Shown: piece after piece, positions 44,585 to 54,871 of the stretch
Layout of the letters: every line of letters begins with the position of its first letter
How positions within the stretch are numbered: the first letter of the stretch is position 1
DNA from: Flavobacterium sp. Root935
GTDB taxonomy: Bacteria; Bacteroidota; Bacteroidia; Flavobacteriales; Flavobacteriaceae
Reading direction: 5' to 3'
Assembly: GCF_001429295.1 (NCBI RefSeq)
Contig: NZ_LMJL01000010.1
Coordinates: 368 to 64,012, forward strand
DNA: 63,645 nt
Position numbers and translations under genes: made by a program
The notes under the pieces: generated by a model
The model's input: only the letters and a program-made list of their open reading frames with translations
The model's database searches: none
What the model was told of the DNA's origin: nothing

Positions 44585-46018
44585 TTATTTTTTCAGCCAG
44601 TTGTTTGCGAAAGCACATTCTTTGTATTCACCAATAATTTTAATATAAGTATCTTTAATCTTAGTATCAAACCATTTTGCGATTGCATTGATTTGTTTTT
44701 CTTTCAATGCTAATTCTTTGATTTTTGTATAATCCTTAGCATAATCTGCTGTATGTTCGTCAATTCTGTTTGTAACAGTAATCAATTTATACGTTTTTTT
44801 TCCTTTGTCATCTGTATTTAAAAGTGGCTGAGAAACTTCATCTCCTTTTAAATTAGAAACCTGACTGTATAATACCGGATCCATTTTCGTCAATTCGAAA
44901 CGAGTATCTTGAGTGGTAGGATTTACTAAAGTTCCCCCATTTGCTCTTGTTTCTTTTTCATCAGATTCTGTTCTTGCAGCATCAGCAAAAGTGATTTCTT
45001 TATTGATTATCTTATTTCTGATGTTTGTAATTCTTTCTTTTGCTTCTTTTAAAGCAGCTTCTGAAACAGTTGGAGCAATCAAAATATGACGCAACTCCAC
45101 TTCTTGTCCTTTTATTTTTTCAACCATAATAATATGGAAACCAAAAGTCGTTTCAAATGGCTGTGAAATCTCACCTGCCTGTAAACTAAAAGCAACATCT
45201 TTAAATTCTTTTACAAAAGGAGTTTTTCTAGTCATTTTATAATAACCTCCATTTGGAGAAGATCCTGGATCTTGAGAATATAAAACGGCTTTTGTAGCAA
45301 AACTAGAACCATCTAAAACGTCCTGTCTTATCGAATTTAATCTGTCAATTACTTTTTGCTTATCTTCTTTAGAAACTTTTGGTTCTACAACAATTTGAGC
45401 TACTTCCATCTCGGCACCAAAGGTTGGCAATTCATCTTTTGGTATTTTCTTAAAGAAATTACGAACTTCTTCTGGAGTAATTTCAACATCTTTAATAATC
45501 TTGTCTCTCATTTCTGAAGCAAGTTTCTGCTCTTTTAAGATGTCCGCAAAATATGTTTTAAATTCTTCTACAGAACTCTTTTTGTAATATTCAACAACTT
45601 TGCTAATATCTCCACCAACTTGCTGCGTCATATAATTTAGACGCTCTTCCATCATACTTCTAACTTCGGCATCACTAACAATGATACTATCCTGAATAGC
45701 TTGATGTGCATATAATTTATCTTCTAAAAGCTTACCAAGCATTTGGCATCTCGTAATATCTTTAGTAGAACCACCTTGCGCAGTAATTTCTAAAAATCCT
45801 TTATCAATGTCAGAATCCAAAACAATATAATCCCCTACTGTTGCAATAATTCCGTCGATTTTTAATTTTCCTCCTGAGTGAGTTTCAAAAGGTTTTTCGG
45901 CTACAACATCAGGAATTATTTCTTGAGCTGTAATAATTGGAGCAAAAAAAAGAAAAAAACAAATTGCTAGTGCAAACTTGAAATCAATTGTTTTTAGCTG
46001 TAATTTTTTTAATGACAT
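44585..46018 (-). CDS. periplasmic SurA-like peptidyl-prolyl isomerase
   Basis: 477 residues: signal peptide (FKFALAICFFLFFAPIITAQ), a SurA-type helical N-terminal domain (DGIIATVGDYIVLDSDIDKG), then two parvulin-type PpiC modules (about 190-285, AQIVVEPKVS to TTFGFHIIMVEKI, and about 290-400, VELRHILIAPTVS onward). It would escort and fold outer-membrane proteins in the periplasm. The start MSLKKLQLKTID is preferred because it places the signal peptide normally. A minus-strand -7 box TAATTTTG (46064-46071) lies 45 bp upstream. Confidence 0.88.
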   Translation of the reverse strand: MSLKKLQLKTIDFKFALAICFFLFFAPIITAQEIIPDVVAEKPFETHSGGKLKIDGIIATVGDYIVLDSDIDKGFLEITAQGGSTKDITRCQMLGKLLEDKLYAHQAIQDSIIVSDAEVRSMMEERLNYMTQQVGGDISKVVEYYKKSSVEEFKTYFADILKEQKLASEMRDKIIKDVEITPEEVRNFFKKIPKDELPTFGAEMEVAQIVVEPKVSKEDKQKVIDRLNSIRQDVLDGSSFATKAVLYSQDPGSSPNGGYYKMTRKTPFVKEFKDVAFSLQAGEISQPFETTFGFHIIMVEKIKGQEVELRHILIAPTVSEAALKEAKERITNIRNKIINKEITFADAARTESDEKETRANGGTLVNPTTQDTRFELTKMDPVLYSQVSNLKGDEVSQPLLNTDDKGKKTYKLITVTNRIDEHTADYAKDYTKIKELALKEKQINAIAKWFDTKIKDTYIKIIGEYKECAFANNWLKK

Positions 46019-46066
46019 TATTTTAAATTTAATTTGAATGTAAGCCTGTTTTAGATAATCCGCCAA

Positions 46067-46516
46067 AATTATAGATGTTTTTTAAATACTAGTTAAACAT
46101 AAATAATTAGAGTATAGTTCTTTCGTAACTTATAACGAACAAAAATAACAATTCAATTACATAATACAACTATCCGCTATACTATTAACAAAAAATTATA
46201 TGATGATTATATTCAGGTAGTTTAAAGAGGTTAACTAGTTTCCTTTATATCAATCAAATAACTATTCCTTAAGCTAGCTTTAGAATCGAGGTTGCCTATT
46301 GCAAATAAATACCTTAAAGTAAGCAGAATAAAAAAAGTTCTCAACACTACAACGTTTTCGTAACAAACTATTTTCTTACAAATTAAAATTAATTCAAAAA
46401 ATATATACTTTAGATGCGTAATTAGTAATTTATCGCATATAAAAATAACAATATCTTCTTTTTATAGCCTTTAAATTAAATAATTGCAATAACTATTTAA
46501 CTAAACCCTATCTATT
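46067..46516. other. 450-bp gap between divergent SurA-like and amylase genes
   Basis: No gene or strong repeat. It holds the minus-strand -7 box TAATTTTG (46064-46071) for the SurA-like gene and the weak inverted motif TTCGTAACTTATAACGAA (about 46122-46139). No clear TAnnTTTG box was found for the amylase gene. Confidence 0.5.
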
Positions 46517-47956
46517 ATGAAAAAACCTTTTTTAAAGTTGTGCCTTATTACAGCTGTTACGGGACTGCTGTATTCATGTTCACAAAATGAAACCAACGAA
46601 ATTGATTCAAAGGCTGAAAGCCAGCAATTCAAAATTATTGATGTTACGCATCACGATGGAAAACCTTTTAGCACAGGAACTTCAAGTTCATCCACAGGTA
46701 AATATGTAGACAACCCAGGCGGCGGCGTAATGATGCAGGCTTTCTATTGGGATGTTCCTGCAGGCGGAAACTGGTGGAATACTGTAAGCTCAAAAGTAAC
46801 CGCGTGGTCAAATGCCGGAATTGGTTCTATTTGGCTTCCACCTGCTTCTAAAGCTCAAAACGGAGCTTTTTCTATGGGTTATGATCCAACAGATTATTTT
46901 GACTTTGGAGATTTCAATCAAAATGGAAGTACAGAAACTAGATTTGGATCCAAAACCGAATTGGTTAGTTTGATAACAGCTGCTCATACTGAAAACATGA
47001 AAGTGTATGCCGATATTGTAATTAATCATAACAGTGGAGGCCAGTCAGAAGCTAATCCTTTTACTGGAACAAATACTTGGACAAATTTTACTGGAATTGC
47101 CTCTGGAAAATTCAAGCGTACTTATAATGATTTTTATAAAAACAGTTACGGAAATAATGATGAAGGTGCCTTTGGAGGGTTTCCAGATTTATGTCACGCT
47201 GCACCAAATGTTCAAGACTGGCTTTGGCTGAGAGCTGATGGAGTTGGTAAATATTACAAGAACACTATGAAGTTTGACGGCTGGAGATTTGACTACGTTA
47301 AAGGATTTGGTCCTTGGGTTGTAAATGCTTGGAATGCAAATGTAGGCGGATTTTCTGTTGGTGAATATTGGGATTCTAATGTAAATACTCTTGAATGGTG
47401 GGCTAATAATGCGAATAGCTCTGTATTTGATTTTGCCTGCTATTACAAAATGAATGATGCCTTTGATGGAAATAATCTTGCGCTGCTAAATGATGATATG
47501 ATGTGGAAACGTAATCCATACAAAGCTGTAACTTTTGTGACTAATCATGATACAGATGAAATATGGAGCAAATTATTGGCTTATTCTTATATATTAACAC
47601 ACGAAGGTTATCCAACAATTTTCTACAGAGATTATGAAGAATGGCTGGACAAAAACAAATTAAATAATTTGATTTGGATTCATAATAATAAAGCAACTGG
47701 AACAACGTCTATTTTATATTCTGATAACGACGAATATGTTGCAAGAAGAAATGGTTACAATGGAAATCCTGGATTGGTCGTTTATATTAACAATTCTGAT
47801 GTCTGGCAGGAAAGATGGGTTCAGACCAATTGGGCCAATACACAAATTAAAGATTTCACCGGAAATTCGACTTGGTATCCAACGACGCAAGCCGATAAAT
47901 GGGTAAAAATACAATGTCCTCCAAAAGGATATTCAATTTGGTCAATTAATCAGTAA
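46517..47956 (+). CDS. secreted alpha-amylase lipoprotein (GH13, Thermococcales-like)
   Basis: 479 residues. A lipoprotein signal peptide ends in the lipobox LYSC (Cys21), so the enzyme is anchored in a membrane, possibly at the cell surface. The GH13 catalytic residues are visible: Asp259 in GWRFDYVKG, Glu283 in VGEYWD and Asp345 in NHDTDE. Segments such as GGVMMQAFYWD, WLPPASKA, MGYDPTDYFDFG, ETRFGSK and IFYRDYEEWLDK closely resemble, from memory, the Pyrococcus/Thermococcus alpha-amylases (GH13 subfamily 7). It hydrolyses starch internally. No SusC/SusD genes are adjacent, so it is an orphan rather than part of a starch-use locus in this window. Confidence 0.92.
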   Translation: MKKPFLKLCLITAVTGLLYSCSQNETNEIDSKAESQQFKIIDVTHHDGKPFSTGTSSSSTGKYVDNPGGGVMMQAFYWDVPAGGNWWNTVSSKVTAWSNAGIGSIWLPPASKAQNGAFSMGYDPTDYFDFGDFNQNGSTETRFGSKTELVSLITAAHTENMKVYADIVINHNSGGQSEANPFTGTNTWTNFTGIASGKFKRTYNDFYKNSYGNNDEGAFGGFPDLCHAAPNVQDWLWLRADGVGKYYKNTMKFDGWRFDYVKGFGPWVVNAWNANVGGFSVGEYWDSNVNTLEWWANNANSSVFDFACYYKMNDAFDGNNLALLNDDMMWKRNPYKAVTFVTNHDTDEIWSKLLAYSYILTHEGYPTIFYRDYEEWLDKNKLNNLIWIHNNKATGTTSILYSDNDEYVARRNGYNGNPGLVVYINNSDVWQERWVQTNWANTQIKDFTGNSTWYPTTQADKWVKIQCPPKGYSIWSINQ

Positions 47957-47972
47957 TTTAAAATGACTATTG

Positions 47973-48003
47973 TAAGGCTGTTTTATAACAGCCTTATTTT
48001 TTT
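47973..48003 (+). terminator. terminator of the amylase gene
   Basis: Stem TAAGGCTGTT / AACAGCCTTA with a 4-nt loop and a T-run. Confidence 0.85.
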
Positions 48004-48074
48004 CTTTTAGACTTGAAAGAGAAAAACTGTTCCAATTTAAGAAGTGAATATTTTTATTAAGCGGTAATTAATAG

Positions 48075-48082
48075 TATTTTTG
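48075..48082 (+). promoter_or_regulatory. -7 box of prfC
   Basis: TATTTTTG matches TAnnTTTG 19 bp before the prfC start; no TTG at the -33 position. Confidence 0.5.
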
Positions 48083-48101
48083 CAACCTATTTATACGAAA
48101 T

Positions 48102-49694
48102 ATGAGCTTTTTAAAAGAAATACAACGCAGAAGAACATTTGGAATTATATCGCATCCCGATGCTGGTAAAACAACATTAACAGAAAAATTACTGTTATTT
48201 GGAGGTGCAATTCAGGAAGCAGGAGCTGTAAAGAATAACAAAATAAAAAAAGGAGCAACGAGTGACTTTATGGAAATCGAACGCCAAAGAGGTATTTCGG
48301 TTTCGACTTCTGTACTTGCTTTTAATTATAAAGACAAAAAAATCAATATCCTTGATACGCCAGGACACAAGGATTTTGCCGAAGATACATTTAGAACTTT
48401 AACCGCTGTTGATAGTGTAATTGTTGTTATTGACGTTGCAAAAGGGGTTGAGGAACAAACAGAAAAATTAGTTGCTGTTTGTAGAATGCGTAACATTCCG
48501 ATGATTGTTTTCATTAATAAGTTAGATCGTGAAGGTAAAGATGCTTTTGATTTAATGGATGAAGTGGAACAAAAATTGGGTTTAACTGTTACACCATTAA
48601 GCTTCCCTATCGGAATGGGTTATGATTTCCAAGGAATTTATAATTTATGGGAAGAAAACATTAATCTTTTTAGTGGTGACAGCCGTAAAAATATTGAGGA
48701 AACAATTGCTTTTTCTGATGTTCAAAATAATCCAGAACTAGATAAAATTGTTGGTCAAAAAGCTGCTGAAAAACTTCGTGAGGAATTAGAATTGATTGAT
48801 GAAGTGTATCCAAAATTTGAGCGTCAGGATTATCTTGACGGAAAAATTCAGCCTGTATTTTTTGGTTCAGCTTTGAATAATTTTGGAGTTCGTGAATTAT
48901 TAGACTGTTTCGTTACAATCGCTCCATCACCAAGACCAAAAGATTCAGAAACTCGTTTAGTTGATCCTACCGAAGAAAAAATGTCTGGTTTTGTATTTAA
49001 AATACATGCTAACATGGATCCTAAACACCGTGACCGTCTGGCATTTATTAAAATTGTTTCTGGAACTTTCGAAAGAAACAAACCTTATTACCATGTCCGA
49101 CAAAAGAAAAATCTAAAATTCTCTAGTCCAAATGCCTTTTTTGCTGAGAAAAAAGAAATCGTGGATATTTCTTATCCAGGTGATATTGTTGGTTTACATG
49201 ATACAGGAAACTTTAAAATTGGTGATACTTTGACAGAGGGCGAAGTGATGAGCTTTAAAGGAATTCCAAGTTTCTCTCCAGAGCACTTTAGATATATTAA
49301 TAACGCTGATCCGATGAAAGCGAAACAATTGGACAAAGGTGTTGATCAATTAATGGACGAAGGTGTTGCTCAGTTATTTACTTTAGAAATGAACAACCGG
49401 AAAGTAATTGGAACTGTTGGAGCGCTTCAATATGAAGTTATTCAATATCGTCTAGAGCATGAATACGGTGCAAAATGTACATATGAAAATTTCCCTGTTC
49501 ATAAAGCGTGCTGGGTAAAGCCAGATGATGCTAAGAATGAAGAGTTCAAAGAATTTAAACGAATCAAACAAAAATTCCTTGCACATGATAAATATGGCCA
49601 ATTGGTATTTTTAGCCGATTCAGACTTTACCATTCAAATGACTCAAAGTAAATATCCAAGTGTGAAATTATACTTTACATCAGAATTTGATTAA
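48102..49694 (+). CDS. prfC: peptide chain release factor 3
   Basis: 530 residues, the normal RF3 length. GTPase motifs: SHPDAGKTTLTEKLL (G1, about 18-32), RGISVSTSVLAF (switch), DTPGHKDFAEDT (G3) and NKLDREGKD (G4), followed by the RF3-specific C-terminal domains (FEFKIHANMDPKHRDRLAF-like region and QYRLEHEYGA). It recycles RF1/RF2 after peptide release and hydrolyses GTP. Monocistronic, with two terminator hairpins after it. Confidence 0.96.
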   Translation: MSFLKEIQRRRTFGIISHPDAGKTTLTEKLLLFGGAIQEAGAVKNNKIKKGATSDFMEIERQRGISVSTSVLAFNYKDKKINILDTPGHKDFAEDTFRTLTAVDSVIVVIDVAKGVEEQTEKLVAVCRMRNIPMIVFINKLDREGKDAFDLMDEVEQKLGLTVTPLSFPIGMGYDFQGIYNLWEENINLFSGDSRKNIEETIAFSDVQNNPELDKIVGQKAAEKLREELELIDEVYPKFERQDYLDGKIQPVFFGSALNNFGVRELLDCFVTIAPSPRPKDSETRLVDPTEEKMSGFVFKIHANMDPKHRDRLAFIKIVSGTFERNKPYYHVRQKKNLKFSSPNAFFAEKKEIVDISYPGDIVGLHDTGNFKIGDTLTEGEVMSFKGIPSFSPEHFRYINNADPMKAKQLDKGVDQLMDEGVAQLFTLEMNNRKVIGTVGALQYEVIQYRLEHEYGAKCTYENFPVHKACWVKPDDAKNEEFKEFKRIKQKFLAHDKYGQLVFLADSDFTIQMTQSKYPSVKLYFTSEFD

Positions 49695-49717
49695 TTCTAT
49701 TGGAAAGAAAAAAATAT

Positions 49718-49754
49718 AAAAGGCTGTCTAATAAATTTTAGACAGCCTTTTTAT
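49718..49754 (+). terminator. terminator of prfC
   Basis: Stem AAAAGGCTGTCTA / TAGACAGCCTTTT followed by a T-rich stretch. Confidence 0.85.
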
Positions 49755-49764
49755 TTGCAATAAA

Positions 49765-49794
49765 AAAAGCGCTAATATTAAAATTAGCGCTTTT
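49765..49794. terminator. second hairpin downstream of prfC
   Basis: Stem AAAAGCGCTAAT / ATTAGCGCTTTT with a 6-nt loop, A-run before and T-run after, so it could work in both directions. Confidence 0.7.
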
Positions 49795-49952
49795 CTTTAA
49801 TTTGAATTAAATCAACCTTACTAAGTCATTATATTTCAAAAATAATCTTTCATACAAGCTACCAAATTACTCTAATACAATTATTTAAAGAAATTTAATC
49901 GACTAAAGGAGATTAAATCAGATAAAATGCATTTAATCCTATTTATAATAAA

Positions 49953-49978
49953 AAAGCCCCATTAAAAAATGGGGCTTT
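49953..49978 (-). terminator. terminator of the rpoBC-DUF3467 unit
   Basis: Perfect stem AAAGCCCCATT / AATGGGGCTTT with a 4-nt loop, 6 bp after the DUF3467 stop on the minus strand, with a T-run. Confidence 0.85.
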
Positions 49979-49983
49979 AAAAT

Positions 49984-50295
49984 TTATGCTTGTCCCGCAG
50001 GACCAAAATTAAGCGGTATTGGTGCTTGTTCTGTCTCTTTGATTTCACCATGGGCTGCTTCAAATCGATGGATGTTTTCACCTATTGCTCTTAATAATCT
50101 TTTAGCATGTTGTGGTGTCAAAACAATTCTTGACTTTACCTTGGCTTTAGGAATACCGGGCATAATGCTCACAAAATCTAAAACAAACTCTGACGATGAG
50201 TGATTAATAATCGCAAGATTAGAATAAATTCCTTCTGCAATAGTTTCGTCTAACTCAATATTAATTTGCTCTTGTTGTTGTTTCGGATTACTCAT
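49984..50295 (-). CDS. DUF3467 family protein, coupled to rpoC
   Basis: 103 residues, small soluble beta-rich protein with the DUF3467 pattern IAEGIYSNLAIINHSSSEFVLDFVSIMPG and RIVLTPQHAKRLLRAIGENI (about 57-76). The family is uncharacterised. It starts 10 bp after the rpoC stop and shares the rpoBC terminator, so it is expressed with RNA polymerase. From memory this linkage recurs in Bacteroidota. A role with the transcription machinery is suggested by position only. Confidence 0.85.
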   Translation of the reverse strand: MSNPKQQQEQINIELDETIAEGIYSNLAIINHSSSEFVLDFVSIMPGIPKAKVKSRIVLTPQHAKRLLRAIGENIHRFEAAHGEIKETEQAPIPLNFGPAGQA

Positions 50296-50305
50296 AGTTT
50301 CCTAA

Positions 50306-53300
50306 TTAATAAATGTATTCTTCTTTATTAGCCATCATTTCGTTGTAATCGTCTTTAGATCCTACGATAGTGTTATCGTATTCTCTCATACCAGTTCCCG
50401 CAGGAATTCTGTGTCCAACAATTACATTTTCTTTTAATCCTTCTAAATCATCTACTTTACCAGCTACAGCAGCTTCGTTAAGTACTTTTGTTGTTTCTTG
50501 GAAAGAAGCAGCAGAGATGAATGATTTAGTTTGTAACGAAGCTCTTGTAATACCTTGAAGAACTGGCGTTGCAGTTGCAGTAATTACGTCTCTTGCTACA
50601 ACAAGATTTCTATCATTTCGTTTCAACAATGAATTTTCATCACGTAATTCACGAGGTGTAATGATCTGACCTGGTTTCAATACTGAAGAATCTCCAGCAT
50701 CTTCAACTACTTTCATACCATATAATTTATCGTTTTGAACGATGAAATCTTTAGTATGAATTAATTGATCCTCTAAGAATAAAGTATCACCTGGATCCTG
50801 AACTCTTACTTTACGCATCATTTGACGAATAACTACCTCAAAGTGCTTGTCATTAATTTTTACCCCTTGTAAACGGTATACCTCTTGAATTTCATTTACC
50901 AAGTACTGTTGAACAGCAGCTGGACCTTGAATTCTTAAGATGTCATCTGGTGTAATTGCACCATCAGACAATGGAACTCCCGCTCTTACGAAGTCATTTT
51001 CTTGTACTAAAATTTGGCTAGAAAGTTTAACTAAATACTTTTTAATTTCACCAAATTTAGACTCGATAACGATCTCACGGTTACCTCTTTTAATTTTTCC
51101 GAAAGATACAACACCATCAATTTCAGACACAACTGCTGGGTTTGATGGGTTACGAGCCTCAAGCAACTCAGTAATTCTTGGTAAACCTCCCGTGATATCG
51201 CCAGCTTTAGAAGAACGACGAGGGATTTTTACTAATACTTTACCTGCTTTAATTTTCTCACCATTTTCAACCATTAAGTGTGCACCTACTGGTAAGTTGT
51301 AAGAACGAATCAATTCACCTTCTTTACCGTAAACCAATAAAGTTGGGATTAATTTTTTGTTTCTAGCCTCAGAAATTACTTTTTCTTGGAAACCAGTCTG
51401 CTCATCGATCTCAACCATGAACGATTGTCCTTGCTCTAAATCTTCGTAAGCAATTTTACCAGTAAATTCAGAAACAATTACACCGTTATATGGATCCCAT
51501 TTACAGATTACAGTTCCTTTAGCAACAGTATCTCCATCGTTAACAAAAATACTAGATCCGTAAGGAATGTTATGCGTATTTAAAACAATTCCAGTTTTCT
51601 CATCAACTAATTTTAATTCAGTTGAACGTGAAACTACGATATCAACAGAGTTACCTTCTCCGTCTTCTCCTTTAACTGTTTTTAAATCTTCAATTTCAAG
51701 TCTACCGTTAAATCTTGTAATAATACTAGATTCTTCAGAAATACCTCCAGCAACCCCTCCAACGTGGAACGTACGAAGTGTTAACTGTGTACCTGGCTCT
51801 CCAATAGACTGAGCTGCAATAACTCCGACAGCTTCACCTCTTTGTGTCATCTTACCAGTAGCTAAGTTTCTACCGTAACATTTAGCACAAATTCCTTTTA
51901 GAGCCTCACAAGTTAATGGAGATCTAACTTCTACTTTTTCAATTGGAGAAGCTTCGATAGTTCTCATAATTGATTCCGTAATTTGCTCTCCAGATTTAAC
52001 CATTACTTCATTGGTAAGAGGATTAATAACATCTTGCAATGCAACACGTCCTAAAATTCTCTCTCCTAAAGATTCAACGATTTCCTCATTTTTCTTCAAT
52101 GCAGCAACTTCAACACCTCTAAGAGTTCCACAATCTTCGATGTTAACAATAACATCTTGAGAAACGTCATGAAGTCTTCTTGTTAAGTAACCTGCATCGG
52201 CCGTTTTAAGAGCCGTATCCGCAAGACCTTTACGAGCACCGTGAGTAGAAATAAAGTACTCAAGGATCGAAAGACCTTCCTTAAAGTTAGAAAGAATCGG
52301 GTTTTCAATAATCTCACCACCACCAGCAGTAGATTTTTTAGGCTTAGCCATCAAACCACGCATACCAGTTAACTGACGAATCTGTTCCTTAGAACCCCTC
52401 GCTCCAGAGTCAAGCATCATATATACAGAGTTGAAACCTTGCTGGTCTTCTCTAATATTTTTCATTGCCAATTCTGTTAACTGCGCATTTGCTGAAGTCC
52501 ATACGTCAATAACTTGGTTGTAACGCTCGTTATTTGTAATAAGACCCATGTTATAGTTAGTTGAGATACCTTCAACTTGCTCTCTAGCATCTGCAATTAA
52601 CTTAGTTTTTTGTTCTGGAATTCTAATATCACCTAAAGAGAATGACAAACCTCCTCTAAATGCGAATTTATAACCCATATCTTTCATATTATCCAAGAAA
52701 GCTGCCGTTGTAGGTACATCAGTCACACTTAAAATGTGTCCGATAATATCTCTAAGGTTTTTCTTAGTCAATACGTCATTGATATATCCAGCTGCTTCAG
52801 GTACTACTTCGTTAAATAATACACGTCCTGCAGTTGTTTGAATAATTTGGTACACTAATTCTCCAGCTTCATTAAAATCTTTTGCTCTAATTTTCACACG
52901 AGCATTCAATTCTAATCTTCCTTCGTTTAATGCAATATTTACTTCTTCAGCAGAATAGAAAGTCAAATCTTGACCTAAAATTTTGTGATCTTCTGTAGAA
53001 ATACGCTCTTTGGTCATATAATATAGACCCAAGACCATGTCCTGAGAAGGTACAGTAATAGGCGCACCATTTGCAGGGTTCAAGATATTATGAGAAGCCA
53101 ACATTAATAATTGAGCCTCTAAAATAGCCTCTGGTCCTAATGGTAAGTGAACCGCCATCTGGTCACCATCGAAATCGGCGTTGAAAGCCGTACATACTAA
53201 TGGGTGTAATTGGATCGCTTTTCCTTCAATTAATTTTGGCTGGAAAGCTTGAATACCAAGTCTGTGCAAAGTAGGAGCACGGTTAAGTAATACTGGGTGT

Positions 53301-54613
53301 CCTTTAATTACATTTTCAAGAATATCCCAAACTACTGGCTCTTTTTTGTCAATGATTTTCTTTGCAGATTTTACCGTTTTTACAATACCTCTTTCGATCA
53401 ATTTACGGATAACGAAAGGCTTGTATAATTCAGATGCCATATCTTTTGGCAATCCGCACTCATATAATTTTAACTCTGGACCAACAACAATTACCGAACG
53501 AGCAGAATAATCCACACGTTTTCCTAAAAGGTTTTGACGGAAACGTCCTTGCTTACCTTTTAATGAGTCAGATAATGATTTTAGTGGTCTATTAGATTCT
53601 GTTTTAACAGCAGAAGCTTTACGTGTGTTGTCAAATAATGAATCTACAGATTCTTGCAACATACGTTTCTCGTTTCTTAAGATAACTTCTGGAGCTTTAA
53701 TCTCCATTAATCTTTTCAAACGGTTGTTACGGATGATTACACGACGATATAAATCGTTCAAATCTGAAGTTGCAAAACGACCTCCATCAAGTGGCACAAG
53801 TGGACGTAATTCTGGCGGGATAACTGGAACCACTTTCATAATCATCCATTCTGGACGGTTCTCGCGGTTTTCGTTAGACTCACGGAAAGACTCAACAACT
53901 TGTAATCTTTTTAAAGCTTCAGTTTTACGTTGTTTAGATGTTTCGTTGTTAGCGCTGTGTCTTAATTCATAAGATAAAGCATCTAAGTCAATACGAGCTA
54001 ATAAATCCATGATACACTCTGCTCCCATTTTGGCAACAAATTTGTTTGGATCTAAATCATCTAAATATTGGTTTTCTTGTGGAAGAGTATCTAAAATATT
54101 TAAATATTCCTCTTCAGTTAAGAAATCTAATCTTTGTAAAGATTCTCCATCTGCATTTTTAGCAATACCAGCTTGGATTACTACGTATCTTTCGTAGTAA
54201 ATGATCATGTCTAATTTCTTAGATGGAAGACCAAGGATATAACCAATTTTATTTGGAAGAGAACGGAAATACCAAATGTGAGCAATTGGTACAACAAGGT
54301 TGATGTGTCCTACTCTATCACGACGTACTTTTTTCTCAGTAACTTCAACACCACAACGGTCACAGATGATACCTTTGTAACGAATTCTTTTATATTTACC
54401 ACAAGCACACTCAAAATCCTTAACAGGTCCGAAGATTCTTTCGCAGAAAAGTCCGTCACGCTCAGGCTTGTGCGTTCTATAGTTGATAGTTTCTGGCTTT
54501 AAAACCTCTCCTCTTGATTCTTTCAAGATAGATTCTGGTGAAGCCAATCCAATTGAGATTTTATTAAATCTTTTAACTGGATTTTTATCTTTATTGTTTC
54601 TGTTATTCATCAT
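50306..54613 (-). CDS. rpoC: RNA polymerase beta' subunit
   Basis: 1435 residues. The N-terminal zinc ribbon ([20 protein letters not shown]), the clamp, the absolutely conserved catalytic loop [13 protein letters not shown] with the three Mg2+-binding aspartates, and the second zinc site ([19 protein letters not shown]) are all present. It forms the catalytic centre with the beta subunit. Two adjacent ATG codons (54613 and 54610) could start it. It follows rpoB after an unusually long 258-bp gap. Confidence 0.98.
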   Translation of the reverse strand: MMNNRNNKDKNPVKRFNKISIGLASPESILKESRGEVLKPETINYRTHKPERDGLFCERIFGPVKDFECACGKYKRIRYKGIICDRCGVEVTEKKVRRDRVGHINLVVPIAHIWYFRSLPNKIGYILGLPSKKLDMIIYYERYVVIQAGIAKNADGESLQRLDFLTEEEYLNILDTLPQENQYLDDLDPNKFVAKMGAECIMDLLARIDLDALSYELRHSANNETSKQRKTEALKRLQVVESFRESNENRENRPEWMIMKVVPVIPPELRPLVPLDGGRFATSDLNDLYRRVIIRNNRLKRLMEIKAPEVILRNEKRMLQESVDSLFDNTRKASAVKTESNRPLKSLSDSLKGKQGRFRQNLLGKRVDYSARSVIVVGPELKLYECGLPKDMASELYKPFVIRKLIERGIVKTVKSAKKIIDKKEPVVWDILENVIKGHPVLLNRAPTLHRLGIQAFQPKLIEGKAIQLHPLVCTAFNADFDGDQMAVHLPLGPEAILEAQLLMLASHNILNPANGAPITVPSQDMVLGLYYMTKERISTEDHKILGQDLTFYSAEEVNIALNEGRLELNARVKIRAKDFNEAGELVYQIIQTTAGRVLFNEVVPEAAGYINDVLTKKNLRDIIGHILSVTDVPTTAAFLDNMKDMGYKFAFRGGLSFSLGDIRIPEQKTKLIADAREQVEGISTNYNMGLITNNERYNQVIDVWTSANAQLTELAMKNIREDQQGFNSVYMMLDSGARGSKEQIRQLTGMRGLMAKPKKSTAGGGEIIENPILSNFKEGLSILEYFISTHGARKGLADTALKTADAGYLTRRLHDVSQDVIVNIEDCGTLRGVEVAALKKNEEIVESLGERILGRVALQDVINPLTNEVMVKSGEQITESIMRTIEASPIEKVEVRSPLTCEALKGICAKCYGRNLATGKMTQRGEAVGVIAAQSIGEPGTQLTLRTFHVGGVAGGISEESSIITRFNGRLEIEDLKTVKGEDGEGNSVDIVVSRSTELKLVDEKTGIVLNTHNIPYGSSIFVNDGDTVAKGTVICKWDPYNGVIVSEFTGKIAYEDLEQGQSFMVEIDEQTGFQEKVISEARNKKLIPTLLVYGKEGELIRSYNLPVGAHLMVENGEKIKAGKVLVKIPRRSSKAGDITGGLPRITELLEARNPSNPAVVSEIDGVVSFGKIKRGNREIVIESKFGEIKKYLVKLSSQILVQENDFVRAGVPLSDGAITPDDILRIQGPAAVQQYLVNEIQEVYRLQGVKINDKHFEVVIRQMMRKVRVQDPGDTLFLEDQLIHTKDFIVQNDKLYGMKVVEDAGDSSVLKPGQIITPRELRDENSLLKRNDRNLVVARDVITATATPVLQGITRASLQTKSFISAASFQETTKVLNEAAVAGKVDDLEGLKENVIVGHRIPAGTGMREYDNTIVGSKDDYNEMMANKEEYIY

Positions 54614-54871
54614 AGTTTTTACTATTGATTTATTTGCAATTAAAAAATTGATTTTAGATTTATAATCTACTCTTTTAGAATAAAGAGTTAATCATTCAGC
54701 TACTACCTCGGGTTACTTCTCTAAACCTCAGAATTAAATTTGAAGTGCTAGTTATAAAATGCCTCGCATTTTTATAAAAAATCGGAACGGTTTACGGGTA
54801 TAAATCTTTAAAAACTTTATAAATGAGTAATCAGTCCCATTAAAAAATGAGACTGATTACAAAACTTTTTT
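54614..54871. other. 258-bp rpoB-rpoC spacer with hairpin
   Basis: No gene. Next to the rpoB stop is a hairpin with arms GTAATCAGTC (54827-54836) and GACTGATTAC (54851-54860). On the minus strand it is not followed by a good T-run, so RNA processing, pausing or partial attenuation is more likely than full termination. Confidence 0.5.
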
